Assembly: GCF_009870125.1 (NCBI RefSeq)
Contig: NC_046679.1
Span: 11,532,001 to 11,596,000 of the forward strand
Reading direction: 5' to 3'
Origin: Drosophila pseudoobscura
Taxonomy: Eukaryota; Arthropoda; Insecta; Diptera; Drosophilidae
Length of the DNA: 64,000 nucleotides
Below the pieces are notes generated by a model. The model was given only the letters and a program-made list of their open reading frames with translations. It had not been told where the DNA came from and did no database searches. A program made the position numbers and the translations under genes. Below, piece after piece: positions 52,901 through 62,895 of the stretch; position 1 is the first letter of the stretch; every line of letters starts with the position of its first letter.

Positions 52901-55900
52901 CACCTTATACCCCTTACCCCTTACCCCTTATCCCCCGTTTCCTATGATTTTATGTTTGTCAAAGCTCTCGCTGCTATATTTTTTTGTTCAGTTGGTAATT
53001 GATGTTGTGTAGATCTCTTACCCCCGTCTCTCTCTCTCTCTCTTTAGATCTTTTTTTTCCCTCTATTGATTCTCTTGGTGCACTAACGGTATTGATTGTC
53101 TGATTTCCAGCTGCCTTGGATGAGGAGCGTACCAGTCCGACGCAAGCGTCTGGCGGCGGCGGCAGTGGCAGTGGCAGTGCATCTGCAACCAGCAACAATG
53201 CCGGCAGCACCACCACCAACAACAATAACAATAATAATAACAACAACAACAGCAGCAGCAGTGGCAGTGGTAGTGGCAGCGGCAGCGGCAGTGGCAGCGG
53301 AGGCGATGCGGAAAAGGGCGAGGCGCTGACCAGCAAACAGCGCTACCAGATCAAGCACCGCGAGCTGTTCCTCTCACGCCAAGTCGAATCGATACCCGCC
53401 ACACAGATACGAGGCAAGTGCTCCGTGACGCTGCTCAACGAGACGGAGTCCCTGCAGAGTTATCTAAATAAAGACGTGAGTCGTAGTTGGTAGAGCGCCA
53501 GAGGCAGACAATAATCACCTGTTTACCTTGTCACGCCTTGCAGGACACATTCTTCTACTGTCTGGTCTTCGATCCGAATCAGAAAACACTGCTCGCCGAC
53601 AAGGGCGAGATACGTGTCGGCAGTCGCTATCAGTGTGATATTCCCGCCAAGCTAAAAGACACAGTCACGGACGAGCGCAAGCTCGAGGAGCTGGAGTCGC
53701 TGGTATGGACGCCGGAGCACACACTGACGGATCGTAAGATCGATCAGTTCCTCGTCGTTTCGCGTTCCATTGGCACCTTCGCCCGCGCCCTCGACTGCAG
53801 CAGTTCTGTGAAGCAGCCCTCGTTGCACATGTCGGCAGCGGCTGCCAGTCGGGACATTACACTGGTATGCAATCGAAAACTAATCCTCATTTCTGCTTGT
53901 ATTTATGATGGTATGGTGGTGTTCTCTTTAGTTTCACGCCATGAACATTCTGCACAAGCACGACTACTCGATTGAGGAGGCCATGTCCTCGCTAGTTCCT
54001 GTCAGTGGACCGGTGCTCTGTCGCGATGAAATCGAGGACTGGAGCGCCTCGGAGGCAAACCTCTTCGAGGAAGCGCTGGACAAATATGGCAAAGACTTTA
54101 ACGACATTCGACAAGATTTCGTAAGAACTATCTATCTATCCATATGTAACGATTGTGGGACTCCTTCTAAATCCTCTTCTATTTGTCCGATTTTAGCTGC
54201 CTTGGAAAACTCTGAAGCAAATCATCGAGTACTACTACATGTGGAAGACCACCGATCGCTATGTGCAGCAGAAGCGCGTGAAGGCCGTCGAGGCGGAGCT
54301 GAAGCTCAAGCAGGTCTACATACCGCAATACAATAATAATGGTGGCAAGGGCGGCGGCAACGGAGCCTCTGTCAAGGCGGGTAGTGGCGGTGGCGGCATT
54401 TACAATGGCACCACCAACGGGGGCACCGATCTCTCAAGCAACGGCAAGCCCTGCGAGTCGTGCGGAACAACTAAATCATCACAGGTTTGGCCCATAGAAC
54501 AGCAACCCACTCTGTAGACAGTTCTTAAAACTCTATCTCCCCCTTGCAGTGGAACTCGTTTAGCACCGGTCACATAACGTGTCGTCTCTGCCAAAGCTGT
54601 TGGGAGTACTGGCGGAGGTACGGCAGTATGAAGTCCGCGAATAAGGGCGACGCCAGCAGCGACAGTGATGCAAAGAAGAAGGCCTTGGCTGCGACGACGC
54701 CCACGGCTACCGCTGCAGCAGCGGCTGCAACACCCACAGCCGTAGTCGACCTCAACGATGACGAGAAAATCAGTGATCTAACCAATCGTCAGCTACACAG
54801 GTAAGTGCCTCTCCTCTTCCATCCAACGACGATCGAGAATGTCCATCATATCTTACCACAATTACTATTCGGACAGGTGTTCAATTGTCAATTGCGGCAA
54901 GGAGTTCAAGCTGAAGACCCACCTGGCACGCCACTATGCGCAAGCGCATGGTATTGCCATCAGCTCCGGTTCTCCGCGCCCCATCATGAAGACGCGCACT
55001 GCCTTCTACTTACACACCAATCCCATGACGCGCGTGGCGCGCATTATCTGTCGCAGCATTGTCAAGCCCAAGAAGGCGGCGCGACAAAGCGCCTACGCCA
55101 TCAATGGCCTGCTAGTGAAGCAAGAATGTAAGTCTCGATGTCTGGATGCTTACATTTCTGACGCACGCTTCTCTTTCTCCCACTCTTTAGTTACGAATCG
55201 TATTAGCGGCAAATCTCAGGCGGAGATCAAGAAGCTGCTATTGCTCAAGCCCAAGGATCGTGGCAGTGTTACTAAGATCGCCAATCGCCTGGGGGCGCCC
55301 GGCAGCGGTCCCCACGAGTGGCTGGTGCTGACGCCCAAGGACAAAATGCCACTGCCCGCTGTCGTCTCATTCCCCAAGCCGCCCAAAGCAGCGGATGGCA
55401 GTTTAGTCTACGATCGCGTTCCCAACAAATCCCCCGACATTGTGGCCGTGCCGGCCGAGAAAGAACTAACAATAATTCCAACGCATGCCACATCAACGAT
55501 ACGAAAGCGGGCGCACGAGGAGCAGCAGCTGAACGGCACTGAAGGTATATTGTATATTTTTGTTTCCTGTCAGATACATATCATATTATATTTATTCCAA
55601 AATTCAGTAACTATAGTTCCCAGCGGACCGCCTCCAAAAAGGCCGAACAAAGATCCTATGCCCTCGCATTGTCCCAGTCCCGAACAGTTTGCGGCCATGA
55701 TGGCGGCATCGGGACAGCCACTCTCAAGGCACCATGTGAGTCACCGCCAGATCTGATCTGAGCTTGATCTGATCCCGATTGACAACGATTCCATTCACTC
55801 TTTCAGCTCAATGGCAAGCAGAAGATTGCTCAAATGGCACGAGGCGGAAACGGACGTAAGCAAGTCATCAGTTGGATGGATGCGCCGGACGATGTTTACT

Positions 55901-56118
55901 TTAGGGCCAACGAAACACACAAGTGAGTGGAAGACAGAGTTCGGACCTAAAGCAGCTCCTCAAATTCTTGCTTCATTTGCAGAAAAACGCGAAAAATACT
56001 CTCAGCCGTGGAGCTGCGCCGTGCGGCGCGCAAGCCATGGCGCACACTGCCCATCAAGCCTCTGGCTCCCGAGCCAAGTAGCAGGCCCATTGAATCACAA
56101 ATCGTCATACTGGACTGA
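46978..56118 (+). CDS. MTA1-like: MTA1-like, metastasis-associated NuRD subunit
   Basis: Scaffold of the Mi-2/NuRD deacetylase complex in the nucleus. Exons are 46978-47005, 48659-48820, 52673-52780, 53111-53475, 53544-53864, 53932-54120, 54197-54484, 54550-54800, 54877-55127, 55191-55544, 55608-55735, 55807-55922 and 55983-56118. The frame holds throughout, giving about 898 residues. The BAH domain starts [15 protein letters not shown] and is interrupted at about 105-165 by a Gly/Ser/Asn-rich stretch. Then come [10 protein letters not shown]-type BAH sequence ending about 220, an ELM2 region (about 250-330), a SANT domain (about 361-413), a GATA-type zinc finger (C-E-S-C...C-R-L-C-Q-S-C, about 478-505) and a C2H2 finger (C-x4-C-x12-H-x5-H-type, about 571-595). 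A conserved W-M-D-A-P-D-D-V-Y motif lies near the C-terminus. Long first introns hold repeats and a nested gene. The small upstream exons rest on splice signals and MTA family alignment. Confidence 0.93.
47006..48658 (+). other. First intron of MTA1-like
   Basis: GT/CA-rich intron with no supported gene. It carries (GT)n runs at 47486-47506 and 47583-47604 and a shorter one near 48441-48471. Confidence 0.7.
47486..47506. repeat. (GT)n microsatellite
   Basis: GT run in MTA1-like intron 1. A second run lies at 47583-47604. Confidence 0.95.
49563..49592. repeat. ATAC/AT tandem repeat
   Basis: Short tandem CATA units passing into an AT run, inside an intron. Confidence 0.9.
51453..51919 (-). 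CDS. Small predicted secreted protein nested in MTA1-like intron
   Basis: Exon 1 is 51919-51884 and exon 2 is 51824-51453, split by a 59-bp GT..AG intron with an ATGTGAG..TCCGCAG structure. The product is 135 residues. It starts [17 protein letters not shown], a textbook signal peptide, likely cleaved before VPNDPESH. A run of Glu-Ser repeats (about 29-37) follows, then a helical, charged, probably coiled-coil domain with two Cys (C46 and the final Cys). The last residues are FKAKYRC. Without the intron the signal peptide frame would run out of register, so the splice is needed. A TATA box (TATAAAAA) stands about 50 bp upstream on the same strand. I do not recognise the family. The features would fit a tissue-specific secreted gene, for instance of the reproductive tract, but that is only a guess. 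Confidence 0.7.
51967..51975 (-). promoter_or_regulatory. TATA box of nested secreted gene
   Basis: CTATAAAAA on the minus strand, about 50-56 bp upstream of the ATG at 51919. This leaves room for a short 5' UTR. Confidence 0.6.
52302..52532 (-). CDS. Doubtful small basic ORF in MTA1-like intron
   Basis: A 76-residue frame starting with ATG at 52532, with an acceptable CAAAATG context. The product is Lys/Arg/Ser-rich ([15 protein letters not shown]..., then [12 protein letters not shown]) with no signal peptide or domain. It lies some 400 bp upstream of the nested secreted gene on the same strand. I cannot rule out a chance frame. Confidence 0.25.
   Translation of the reverse strand: MRLITKTERTILQVVVWKESRQRILECIKASSPNASRNRRPARKMQKSTKTKEKPCMDAARESNGKIHKWRLLQGP
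52910..52936 (-). other. Potential G-quadruplex
   Basis: Four runs of 4-5 C on the plus strand (52910-913, 917-920, 924-927, 932-936) give four G-runs on the minus strand with loops of 3-4 nt, in the MTA1-like intron before exon 4. Confidence 0.5.
53150..53310 (+). repeat. MTA1-like: Low-complexity coding repeats in MTA1-like exon 4
   Basis: GGC/AGT, AAC and AGC codon runs encode Gly-Ser, poly-Asn and Ser-Gly stretches inside the BAH domain region. Confidence 0.9.
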
Positions 56119-58030
56119 CCGTCGCCGGCACACACATCAAGAGCATCAGCAGCAGCAGCATCGGCAGCGGCAGCGGCAACCAAGTTGTTATCGTCTTCAG
56201 CAAACAGCAGATTCGAGCAGCAACATCCTCCATTTCCATACACCATGGATGCACTGCTTAACTAGTGACCATTCTCCGATTTAACTGGCTTGCCATGTAC
56301 ATACTACATACAATACACACCCGCATGCATACCATAGTACAGACATCCAACAGACAGACATCCAAGAGACAGGCAGGAGTTACAGCATCCCTGTACGACT
56401 TGGTATTGGTATTGGGGAACCGATCCGAACCGAACCGATAGCAACCACAAAACAAAACAAAATAAAATAAAACAAAACCACTTTATTAGCGCTTAAATAG
56501 ATGTCTTTTTAAAAAACAAATAGTAAGATAGTAAGTGTTAAGGTCTGTAATAGCAGTAAACAGGACGCGAAATGAAAACAACAAAATATTTATAAATATT
56601 TTATATTTTTTTAAATTTAAAAATCTCAACATACCGAATACAACCACACCACACACACACACACACATAAAACCAACGCCAACACCAACTGCACTGCCAC
56701 TTTGGAAGTGTGGAAGCATGAAACTCAACAGATCGCTCTTGTTTAGTCATCGTCCAGCGTGTCCTTTTTTAAGGAATCCCTTGCATGGTTTCATTCTTAA
56801 ATATATATGTATATGTATATGCATGTGTGTGTCATGTATGCAGGGTCCCGCGATATATGTTTTCTGTCTAAACGCGCTTCGAAGTTCCACGTTTTATTTG
56901 TTAAGCCTAACACCTAACCCCTAGCTAAGAACCAGATACGTAAATGAAATTGAAAGGCCTACCCGTAATTTGAAATATGTTCAGTCCACCATTGAGTACG
57001 GGAATTGTTTGAATGCTTTAAATTGAAGAATGGGAGAAATGTAACCTTGTTAAAGAATGTGACAGTGACAGTGACACGTGCAAAATGATGCAAACATATT
57101 GATTTATGCTGTAACTAAACAACGGAATGGGTTGATGGTTGAGCAACAATTGTACAGTAAAGAGTAAAGATAAAATTCGAATAAAATGTATTTTCATAAT
57201 TTATATTAACGAAAGTTCAGTACTCTAAAGAGCGATATATAGTAGAAACACCCTCGAACACAGCCCCACACACTCACACACATATAGAATATTATTTACG
57301 CATATAAATCCATAAGAAACTAAGCTGCAAATACATTTAAAAATGTATGGCATAATAGCGAGAACAGTTTCAGAAAATATAAAATCAAACGGAGAATGTC
57401 TAGACTCCAGCCTAGAGCAGGGCAAGTGGAAAACAGAACCAGCAAATCATAAACAGAAAACCAACATTTAATAACAGATTATAAAGAAATTTCGATTGTA
57501 AGCCAATATACTTTTAACTTAACATCTTAAGCAATTTTGTAAAATAAAACACTTCAAATTAAAATGGTTAGTTAAGTAAAGGAGGACCCGGAGACGTTGG
57601 ATCGTGCTGCAACTAAAACAGCAAAAATACAGTCCCCGAAGCAGACATGACCACAGCTAAAGCAGCGCGAATGTTAAGCAGGCATACAAAAAACGATTTA
57701 GTTGTTTTTATTTCCGAATCGAACACACAGACACATTGGAAGCCAAGATCAGAAGAGAACAACTACAACTGAAACAGAAATAACAAACAAAAATAGAGAC
57801 AAGCAACAGAAGCAAATCAAACAGAGCTATATACATAATTATATACCTATATATATATATTATATACAGATATACAGTATAACAGTACATACGCATGCGC
57901 ATTGGATAATACAATACGCATATACATTTTTACAGAGCAGAGAGTCCGTTCGCGCCAAACGACGAAGACGGCTGATAGGGCGTGTGACAAGCAACCGAAA
58001 AGTTTTCCAAATAAAGTTTTAAAACTTAAC
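56119..58030 (+). other. MTA1-like: Long 3' UTR of MTA1-like
   Basis: AT-rich and A-rich sequence between the stop codon and a final AATAAA at 58010-58015. Earlier hexamers near 56462, 57181 and 57543 could give shorter transcripts. No gene is supported in this stretch. Confidence 0.55.
58010..58015 (+). terminator. MTA1-like: Distal poly(A) signal of MTA1-like
   Basis: AATAAA facing the minus-strand signal of the next gene about 50 bp away. Confidence 0.55.
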
Positions 58031-58063
58031 ATTTTTCCTAAAAATATGCAAACATTCAGGGTT

Positions 58064-58069
58064 TTTATT
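58064..58069 (-). terminator. Poly(A) signal of mitochondrial KAS gene
   Basis: AATAAA on the minus strand, about 54 bp after the stop codon. Confidence 0.65.
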
Positions 58070-58122
58070 TCCGTGGTTAACAATATAAAACAACAATAAT
58101 GTAACAATTGCACAGTCCCGCT

Positions 58123-59445
58123 CTACTCTTCGGAGTAGCTGGCAATGCATAGGGAGGCATTGGTGCCGCCAAAGCCAAAGGAATTCTTCAGAGCCACGCG
58201 CCTTCCCTGTCCCTGGGACCATTCGCAAGCTTTAGTCACCACATTCACACCCACATCCAGCTGCTCGATGTTTATGGAAGGCGGCAGGATATTCTCCGCG
58301 CAGGCGTGCACCACGAAGAGCGCCTCCAGGTTGCCAGATGAGCCCAGCAGGTGTCCGTGGGCTCCCTTTGTCGAGGATACTTGGACCTGGGGCGTGTGTT
58401 CGCCGAACACTCTTCTAACGGCATGCGATTCGATGCGATCACCAGTGGGCGTGGATGTGGCGTGGGCGTTCACGTAGCTGATCTCCTCAGGGCTGACACC
58501 GGCGTCCTTGAGGGCTCGTTGCATGGCCAGTGTGGCTCCAGACCCATCCTCGCTGGGGGACGTGATGTGGTGTGCATCGCCTGAGAGGCCATAGCCCAGC
58601 AACTCCGCCAGAATGGGGGCACCGCGGGCGCGTGCGTGCTCGAGTTCCTCCAGCAGCAGCACAGCTGCTCCTTCGCCCATCACAAAGCCATCACGCGCCT
58701 TGTCAAAAGGTCGCGAGGCCACGGCTGGGTTATCATTAAATGCGGTACTGAGGGCCCGTAATCTGCAGAAGCCAGCTATTGACAGTGGGTCAATACATGC
58801 CTCCCCGCTACCCGCCAGCATCACATCCGCATCGCCGCTGCGAATAAACCGCATGGCATCACCCAGGGCATGGGCTCCAGTGGCGCAAGCTGTTGAAACT
58901 GAGTGGTTGGGACCTCGTAGACCGTGCCGCATGCTGATGTGGCCGCATGCCATGCTGGGCAGCAGTCTTGGCACAAAGAAGGGACTGACTCGATTGTAGC
59001 CACGCTGCAGCTGGTTCCAGGTGCTGTAAACCTCCGCCAGATCGAACATTCCCATTCCGACACAGACACCGAAGCGCTCCCGCTGCTCCTCACTGAGCTC
59101 CTTCGGTTTGAGATTCCCCGAGGCCAGGGCTTCCTCAGCTGCCAGCACAGCCAGTTGTGTGGCAGGGCTCATCAGTTTGATGTCTGTTTTGCTCAGATGC
59201 GTTTCCAACTGCAAGTTTTCCCTTGAAATTTGTGCGGCAACCTGGCATGGCAATCCCTTGAACTCCGGCCCCAGTTTTGAGATTGCCGACTCGCCGGCCA
59301 ACACCCGCCGCCACGAGTCCTGCGCATTGTTTCCCAACGGCGTTACGGCGCCGCTTCCAGTGATCACTACGCGTCGTCGTCCAGCCTGCGTGGAGGAATT
59401 TCGAGCCTGAGGAACAAAAAACTTGGAACTGCGTAACAACCGCAT
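58123..59445 (-). CDS. Mitochondrial 3-oxoacyl-[ACP] synthase (KAS II/OXSM)
   Basis: Condenses malonyl-ACP with the growing acyl-ACP in mitochondrial type II fatty acid synthesis, which feeds lipoate production. It is a single exon of 440 residues, the normal length for OXSM. The first 22 residues (MRLLRSSKFFVPQARNSSTQ...) are basic and hydroxylated, a likely mitochondrial presequence, and are followed by the RRVVITGSGAVTPLG start of the fold. The Cys-His-His triad is intact: C187 in STACATGAH, H328 in NAHATSTPTGD and H365 in KGAHGHLLGSSG. The C-terminal NSFGFGGTNASL motif is present. The gene is convergent with MTA1-like. The upstream region contains motif-6-like AAATATACCGAT words. Confidence 0.97.
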   Translation of the reverse strand: MRLLRSSKFFVPQARNSSTQAGRRRVVITGSGAVTPLGNNAQDSWRRVLAGESAISKLGPEFKGLPCQVAAQISRENLQLETHLSKTDIKLMSPATQLAVLAAEEALASGNLKPKELSEEQRERFGVCVGMGMFDLAEVYSTWNQLQRGYNRVSPFFVPRLLPSMACGHISMRHGLRGPNHSVSTACATGAHALGDAMRFIRSGDADVMLAGSGEACIDPLSIAGFCRLRALSTAFNDNPAVASRPFDKARDGFVMGEGAAVLLLEELEHARARGAPILAELLGYGLSGDAHHITSPSEDGSGATLAMQRALKDAGVSPEEISYVNAHATSTPTGDRIESHAVRRVFGEHTPQVQVSSTKGAHGHLLGSSGNLEALFVVHACAENILPPSINIEQLDVGVNVVTKACEWSQGQGRRVALKNSFGFGGTNASLCIASYSEE

Positions 59446-59609
59446 TTTGTGTTTGTTTTTTTTTTGTGTTTACACCATGTTTACATTTGCTCAATTTATT
59501 ACATGGCAACTACACGGTAACTACACACTGCTACATAATGGAAGGAAAATGGGAGGGGTATGGACAACAAGGGAAACGGCGCAGAAAATACAACGCACGC
59601 AAGCTAAAA

Positions 59610-60000
59610 TCCGCCCCTTTCGCCTAATATACCTTGAAGACAAAAAGCCGATTTTGCAGTCTATACCGTCAGATTTCCTAAATATACCGATAAAAAACGA
59701 ACTTAGCCCATTTAAACCCGCGGAAAATAATGCTAATAATAATGGTTATTACTCTTGTAGGTCCATCATATACATTGCTTAAAAAAAGACCACGATACCT
59801 TTCACATAAAATGCGCTAAAATTCTTCAAGATTCAAAATTTTCGTGGTGTTGATTTAGATAATCGTTCTAATCGGTTTAGGATTACTAGCTAGTTAAGAC
59901 TCTCAGTCCTTAACTCATACTATTATCAGGTTAATGACTCAATTTTCTATAATATTGGCTGGTTTTAAATACTCCCTTTTAATTGAGTGTTTCTAAAATA
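59610..60000 (-). promoter_or_regulatory. Probable KAS promoter and repeat tail
   Basis: Motif-6-like words (TATACCGTC and AAATATACCGAT, 59640-59690) lie about 200 bp upstream of the KAS ATG. A tail at 59878-59992 resembles sequence beside the pic promoter. TSS not determined. Confidence 0.4.
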
Positions 60001-60509
60001 AGGTAACAGAAACCTGTTGCACCACATCGATACATCGACTGCATTTCTTCTATTTCAATCGGACGCCAATCAGAAACAACTGGACAGAGGGGCGGCTTAA
60101 AAGTTGTGATATTGTGGAAAGGAATTATGGGCGTAATTTTTTAACGCTCCACCTGATTCATGAATCTATAAAAATCACTATTAATAGGCATTATCGTTTG
60201 CAAGGGAGTTCTGAGTAGGTTGTGTTGCATCCAGGATAACTTCTCATGGAGGAGAAGCTCGTTGTTAATCAACAGTTTTGAATTCCTTGCCGCGCATACT
60301 CTTTTAATCAAAATAAAATAAATAAATAAATTAAAATTTTAGAATAAAAATACATTTATAATAGCTAAAAAAAATAAAGTTAAGCTCGCTGGGGGTTTAT
60401 AGCGGTTCTTATCTAAATTGGCGGATTATTTTTTGTACTTGCATATGTATTGAATCTATTCCACTTGAACACTGAATGAGTCTTATCTGTACATATGTAC
60501 ATATATATG

Positions 60510-60676
60510 TACAGTCCAACTTCCATATAGCGAATCCAAAGGGGCACTCGTTATACGAAAAATTCGTAATATAGAATTCATTTTTGCAGAATATAGCATA
60601 GCATTGTTTGGGAAATAATTTCGTTATATAGAAAACTTCGTTGTACAGAAGTTCGCAATAGAGAAGATCGACTGTA
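60510..60676. mobile_element. Small inverted-repeat element (MITE) of TA-target type
   Basis: A roughly 163-bp element bounded by TA dinucleotides, beginning CAGTCCAACTTC and ending with the inverse of CAGTCGATCTTC. The two ends match over about 18 of 22 terminal bases, including an inner GCGAA. The interior carries repeated TCGTTATA words. This is the usual look of a non-autonomous Tc1/mariner or pogo/Tigger-like element. It has no coding capacity. Confidence 0.7.
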
Positions 60677-60776
60677 TAATATGTATTAAACTGAGCTAAC
60701 AACTTGTTGTGATACGATTGCTGGGCGTATAACAAATGTATATATACCGGTTCTATACTTGAAAGAGAGCATCACG

Positions 60777-60784
60777 TATAAAAG
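60777..60784 (+). promoter_or_regulatory. TATA box of SELENBP1-like gene
   Basis: TATAAAAG, with a TCATTTTC initiator-like sequence about 35 bp downstream and the first candidate ATG at 60861. This is unlike the TATA-less promoters of the neighbouring housekeeping genes. Confidence 0.65.
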
Positions 60785-60860
60785 TCTCGCTCAACAGCAG
60801 ACAATACTCATTTTCGTTTCGCTGTTCTTTGGTTCCAATCCACAACAAACTTGCCGAGAA

Positions 60861-62636
60861 ATGTCTAAGAATTGTACGAAATACCGCAGTACAGAATTAA
60901 TAAAAGCGGAGAATAATGTTTATAATCGAATTGTTTTTCTGCAGCATGCTGTCGCGGACCCGGTTACGCAACGCCGTTAGATGCCATGAAGAGCGGCCCC
61001 CGAGAGAAGCTCCTCTACACGGTGACGGTGCAGCCCAACTTGGACGAGCCCCACGGCGACTACCTGTCAACAATCGACGTGGACCCCGAGAGCCCCACCT
61101 ACTGCCAAGTAAGATAATTAACAGTCTTGGCTCGCACTCAGCTTTATTAGATGATGTTGATCCATAGGTAATTCACCGCACGTTTACGAATCGGAAAGGG
61201 GACGAGCTGCACCACTCTGGGTGGAATGCTTGCTCGAGTTGCTTCTATGTGGACGAGAACGCAAAAACCATTCCGAAGAGGGACAGATTGGTGTTGCCGG
61301 CCCTGAACTCGGACTTTGTCTACATACTCGACGTGGTCAAGGATCCGCGGAAGCCCGAAATCATAAAGACTATCGATGGCGACGTGCTAAAGAGCCACAA
61401 CGTAACGGGACCCCATACGACGCACTGCCTGGCCAATGGCAATATTATGATATCTGTGATGGGCGACGCAGAGGGAAACGCCAAGGGTGATTTCATCCTG
61501 TTCGATTCGGACTTCAATTGCATTGGAACCTGGACTAAGGGGGAAGAGAAGGCCTTGTGTGGATATGATTTCTGGTATCAGCCCTATTTTGATGTAATGG
61601 TTGCGTCGGAATGGGGAGCTCCCAATAAATTTCGACGGTTAGTATTATTTGAAAGGGGTCTAAGGTTTATTAATTATTATTTGTATACCCTTTGCAGTGG
61701 CTGGCAGATGAAAGATCTTGAAGACATGACTCAGTATGGTTGCAGGCTCAACTTTTACAAATGGTCCACGCAAACCTTGTACCAAACCATTGATTTGGGT
61801 ACGGATGGCATTACGCCCTTGGAGATTCGCTTCCTGCATGACCCGAAACGGGCCGAAGGGTTCGTCGGATGTGCCTTGAACGCCAAGGTCTTCTACTTCA
61901 AGAAGAAGCCCGACTCCGATGAGTTTGAGGCCAAAAAAGTAATTGACATTCCGGGAAAGCTCGTGGACACTGGAAACGGAACTGCAGAGGACATGGGTGG
62001 CATGATTTCAGATATTATTATTTCCCTGGACGACAGATTCCTCTACGTCAACTGTTGGATGCACGGCGATGTCCGGCAGTACGACATCAGCGACCCGGAG
62101 CACCCAAAGCTGACGGGCCAGCTATTCCTAGGAGGTGCCATATGCAGCGACCTAACCAACGTCGTTGTAAAGGAGGATAAAGAATTGACAGTGAGTGTTA
62201 AATGAAAGAATACACTTGAGTTGGTTCTTAATTGCATCGCACAGGAGAGACCACCAGCACGCTATGTCAAAGGCCGCCGCCTGGAAGGTGGCCCGCAAAT
62301 GATGCAGCTCTCCCTGGACGGAAAGCGTTTGTATGTCTCATCATCTCTATACTCCCCCTGGGACAAGCAGGTGAGCTGCCATCAATAGGATTAGGCCGTA
62401 TACGAGGACATTTTATGAAAACAATCCCTTATTCATTTCAGTTTTATCCCAAGATGGTGTCCAAGGGTGGTCATGTTTGCCTAATTGATGTGGATACTGT
62501 GAATGGTGGCATCTCGTTGAATGAGGACTTCTTCGTGGACTTTGCAAACGAGCCCTATGGTCCTGGGCTGCCCCATGAAATGCGTTATCCCGGTGGGGAC
62601 TGCACTTCGGATATTTGGCTGGCTAACGATGAATAA
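60861..62636 (+). CDS. Methanethiol oxidase / selenium-binding protein 1 homologue
   Basis: Oxidises methanethiol to formaldehyde, H2S and H2O2 in vertebrates; cytosolic. Exons: 60861-60873 (small, less certain), 60945-61108, 61168-61637, 61698-62190, 62245-62370 and 62442-62636. Exons 2-6 have clear GT..AG junctions and hold frame, giving about 486 residues (SELENBP1 472). Family blocks are clear: [50 protein letters not shown]-like [55 protein letters not shown] and [12 protein letters not shown] at the end. The first exon could instead end at 60888 (GTACAG), which would add five residues, since both donors are weak. The TATA-box promoter and nearby MITE may point to regulated expression. 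AATAAA overlaps the stop codon (62632-62637), with another near 62781. Confidence 0.93.
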
Positions 62637-62895
62637 ATCATAATATCTCGTGCCATTTATCTCCAAGACAAGGCTTTTAACAGATAATTCATATTTAATT
62701 ATAATTAATGTTTGGAGATATCTCATTCTCATCTTCATTCACATAACTGGAGACATCGCCGGCGTATCGCTTTTTCTTCAAAATAAAATCCAAAAGCAAG
62801 TTTTGGGTTAATGTATGCGTATAGTTTATAACAAAAGACGACGTTTATCTGGTTTTCTAATCGGTCTCATAACTTTGATGCTATGTTGGTCTATG

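Noticed and set aside
52901-52936. CCCTTA-like repeat resembling telomere sequence
   Set aside because: Only a few units inside an intron; Drosophila telomeres are retrotransposon-based. Kept only as a G4 candidate.
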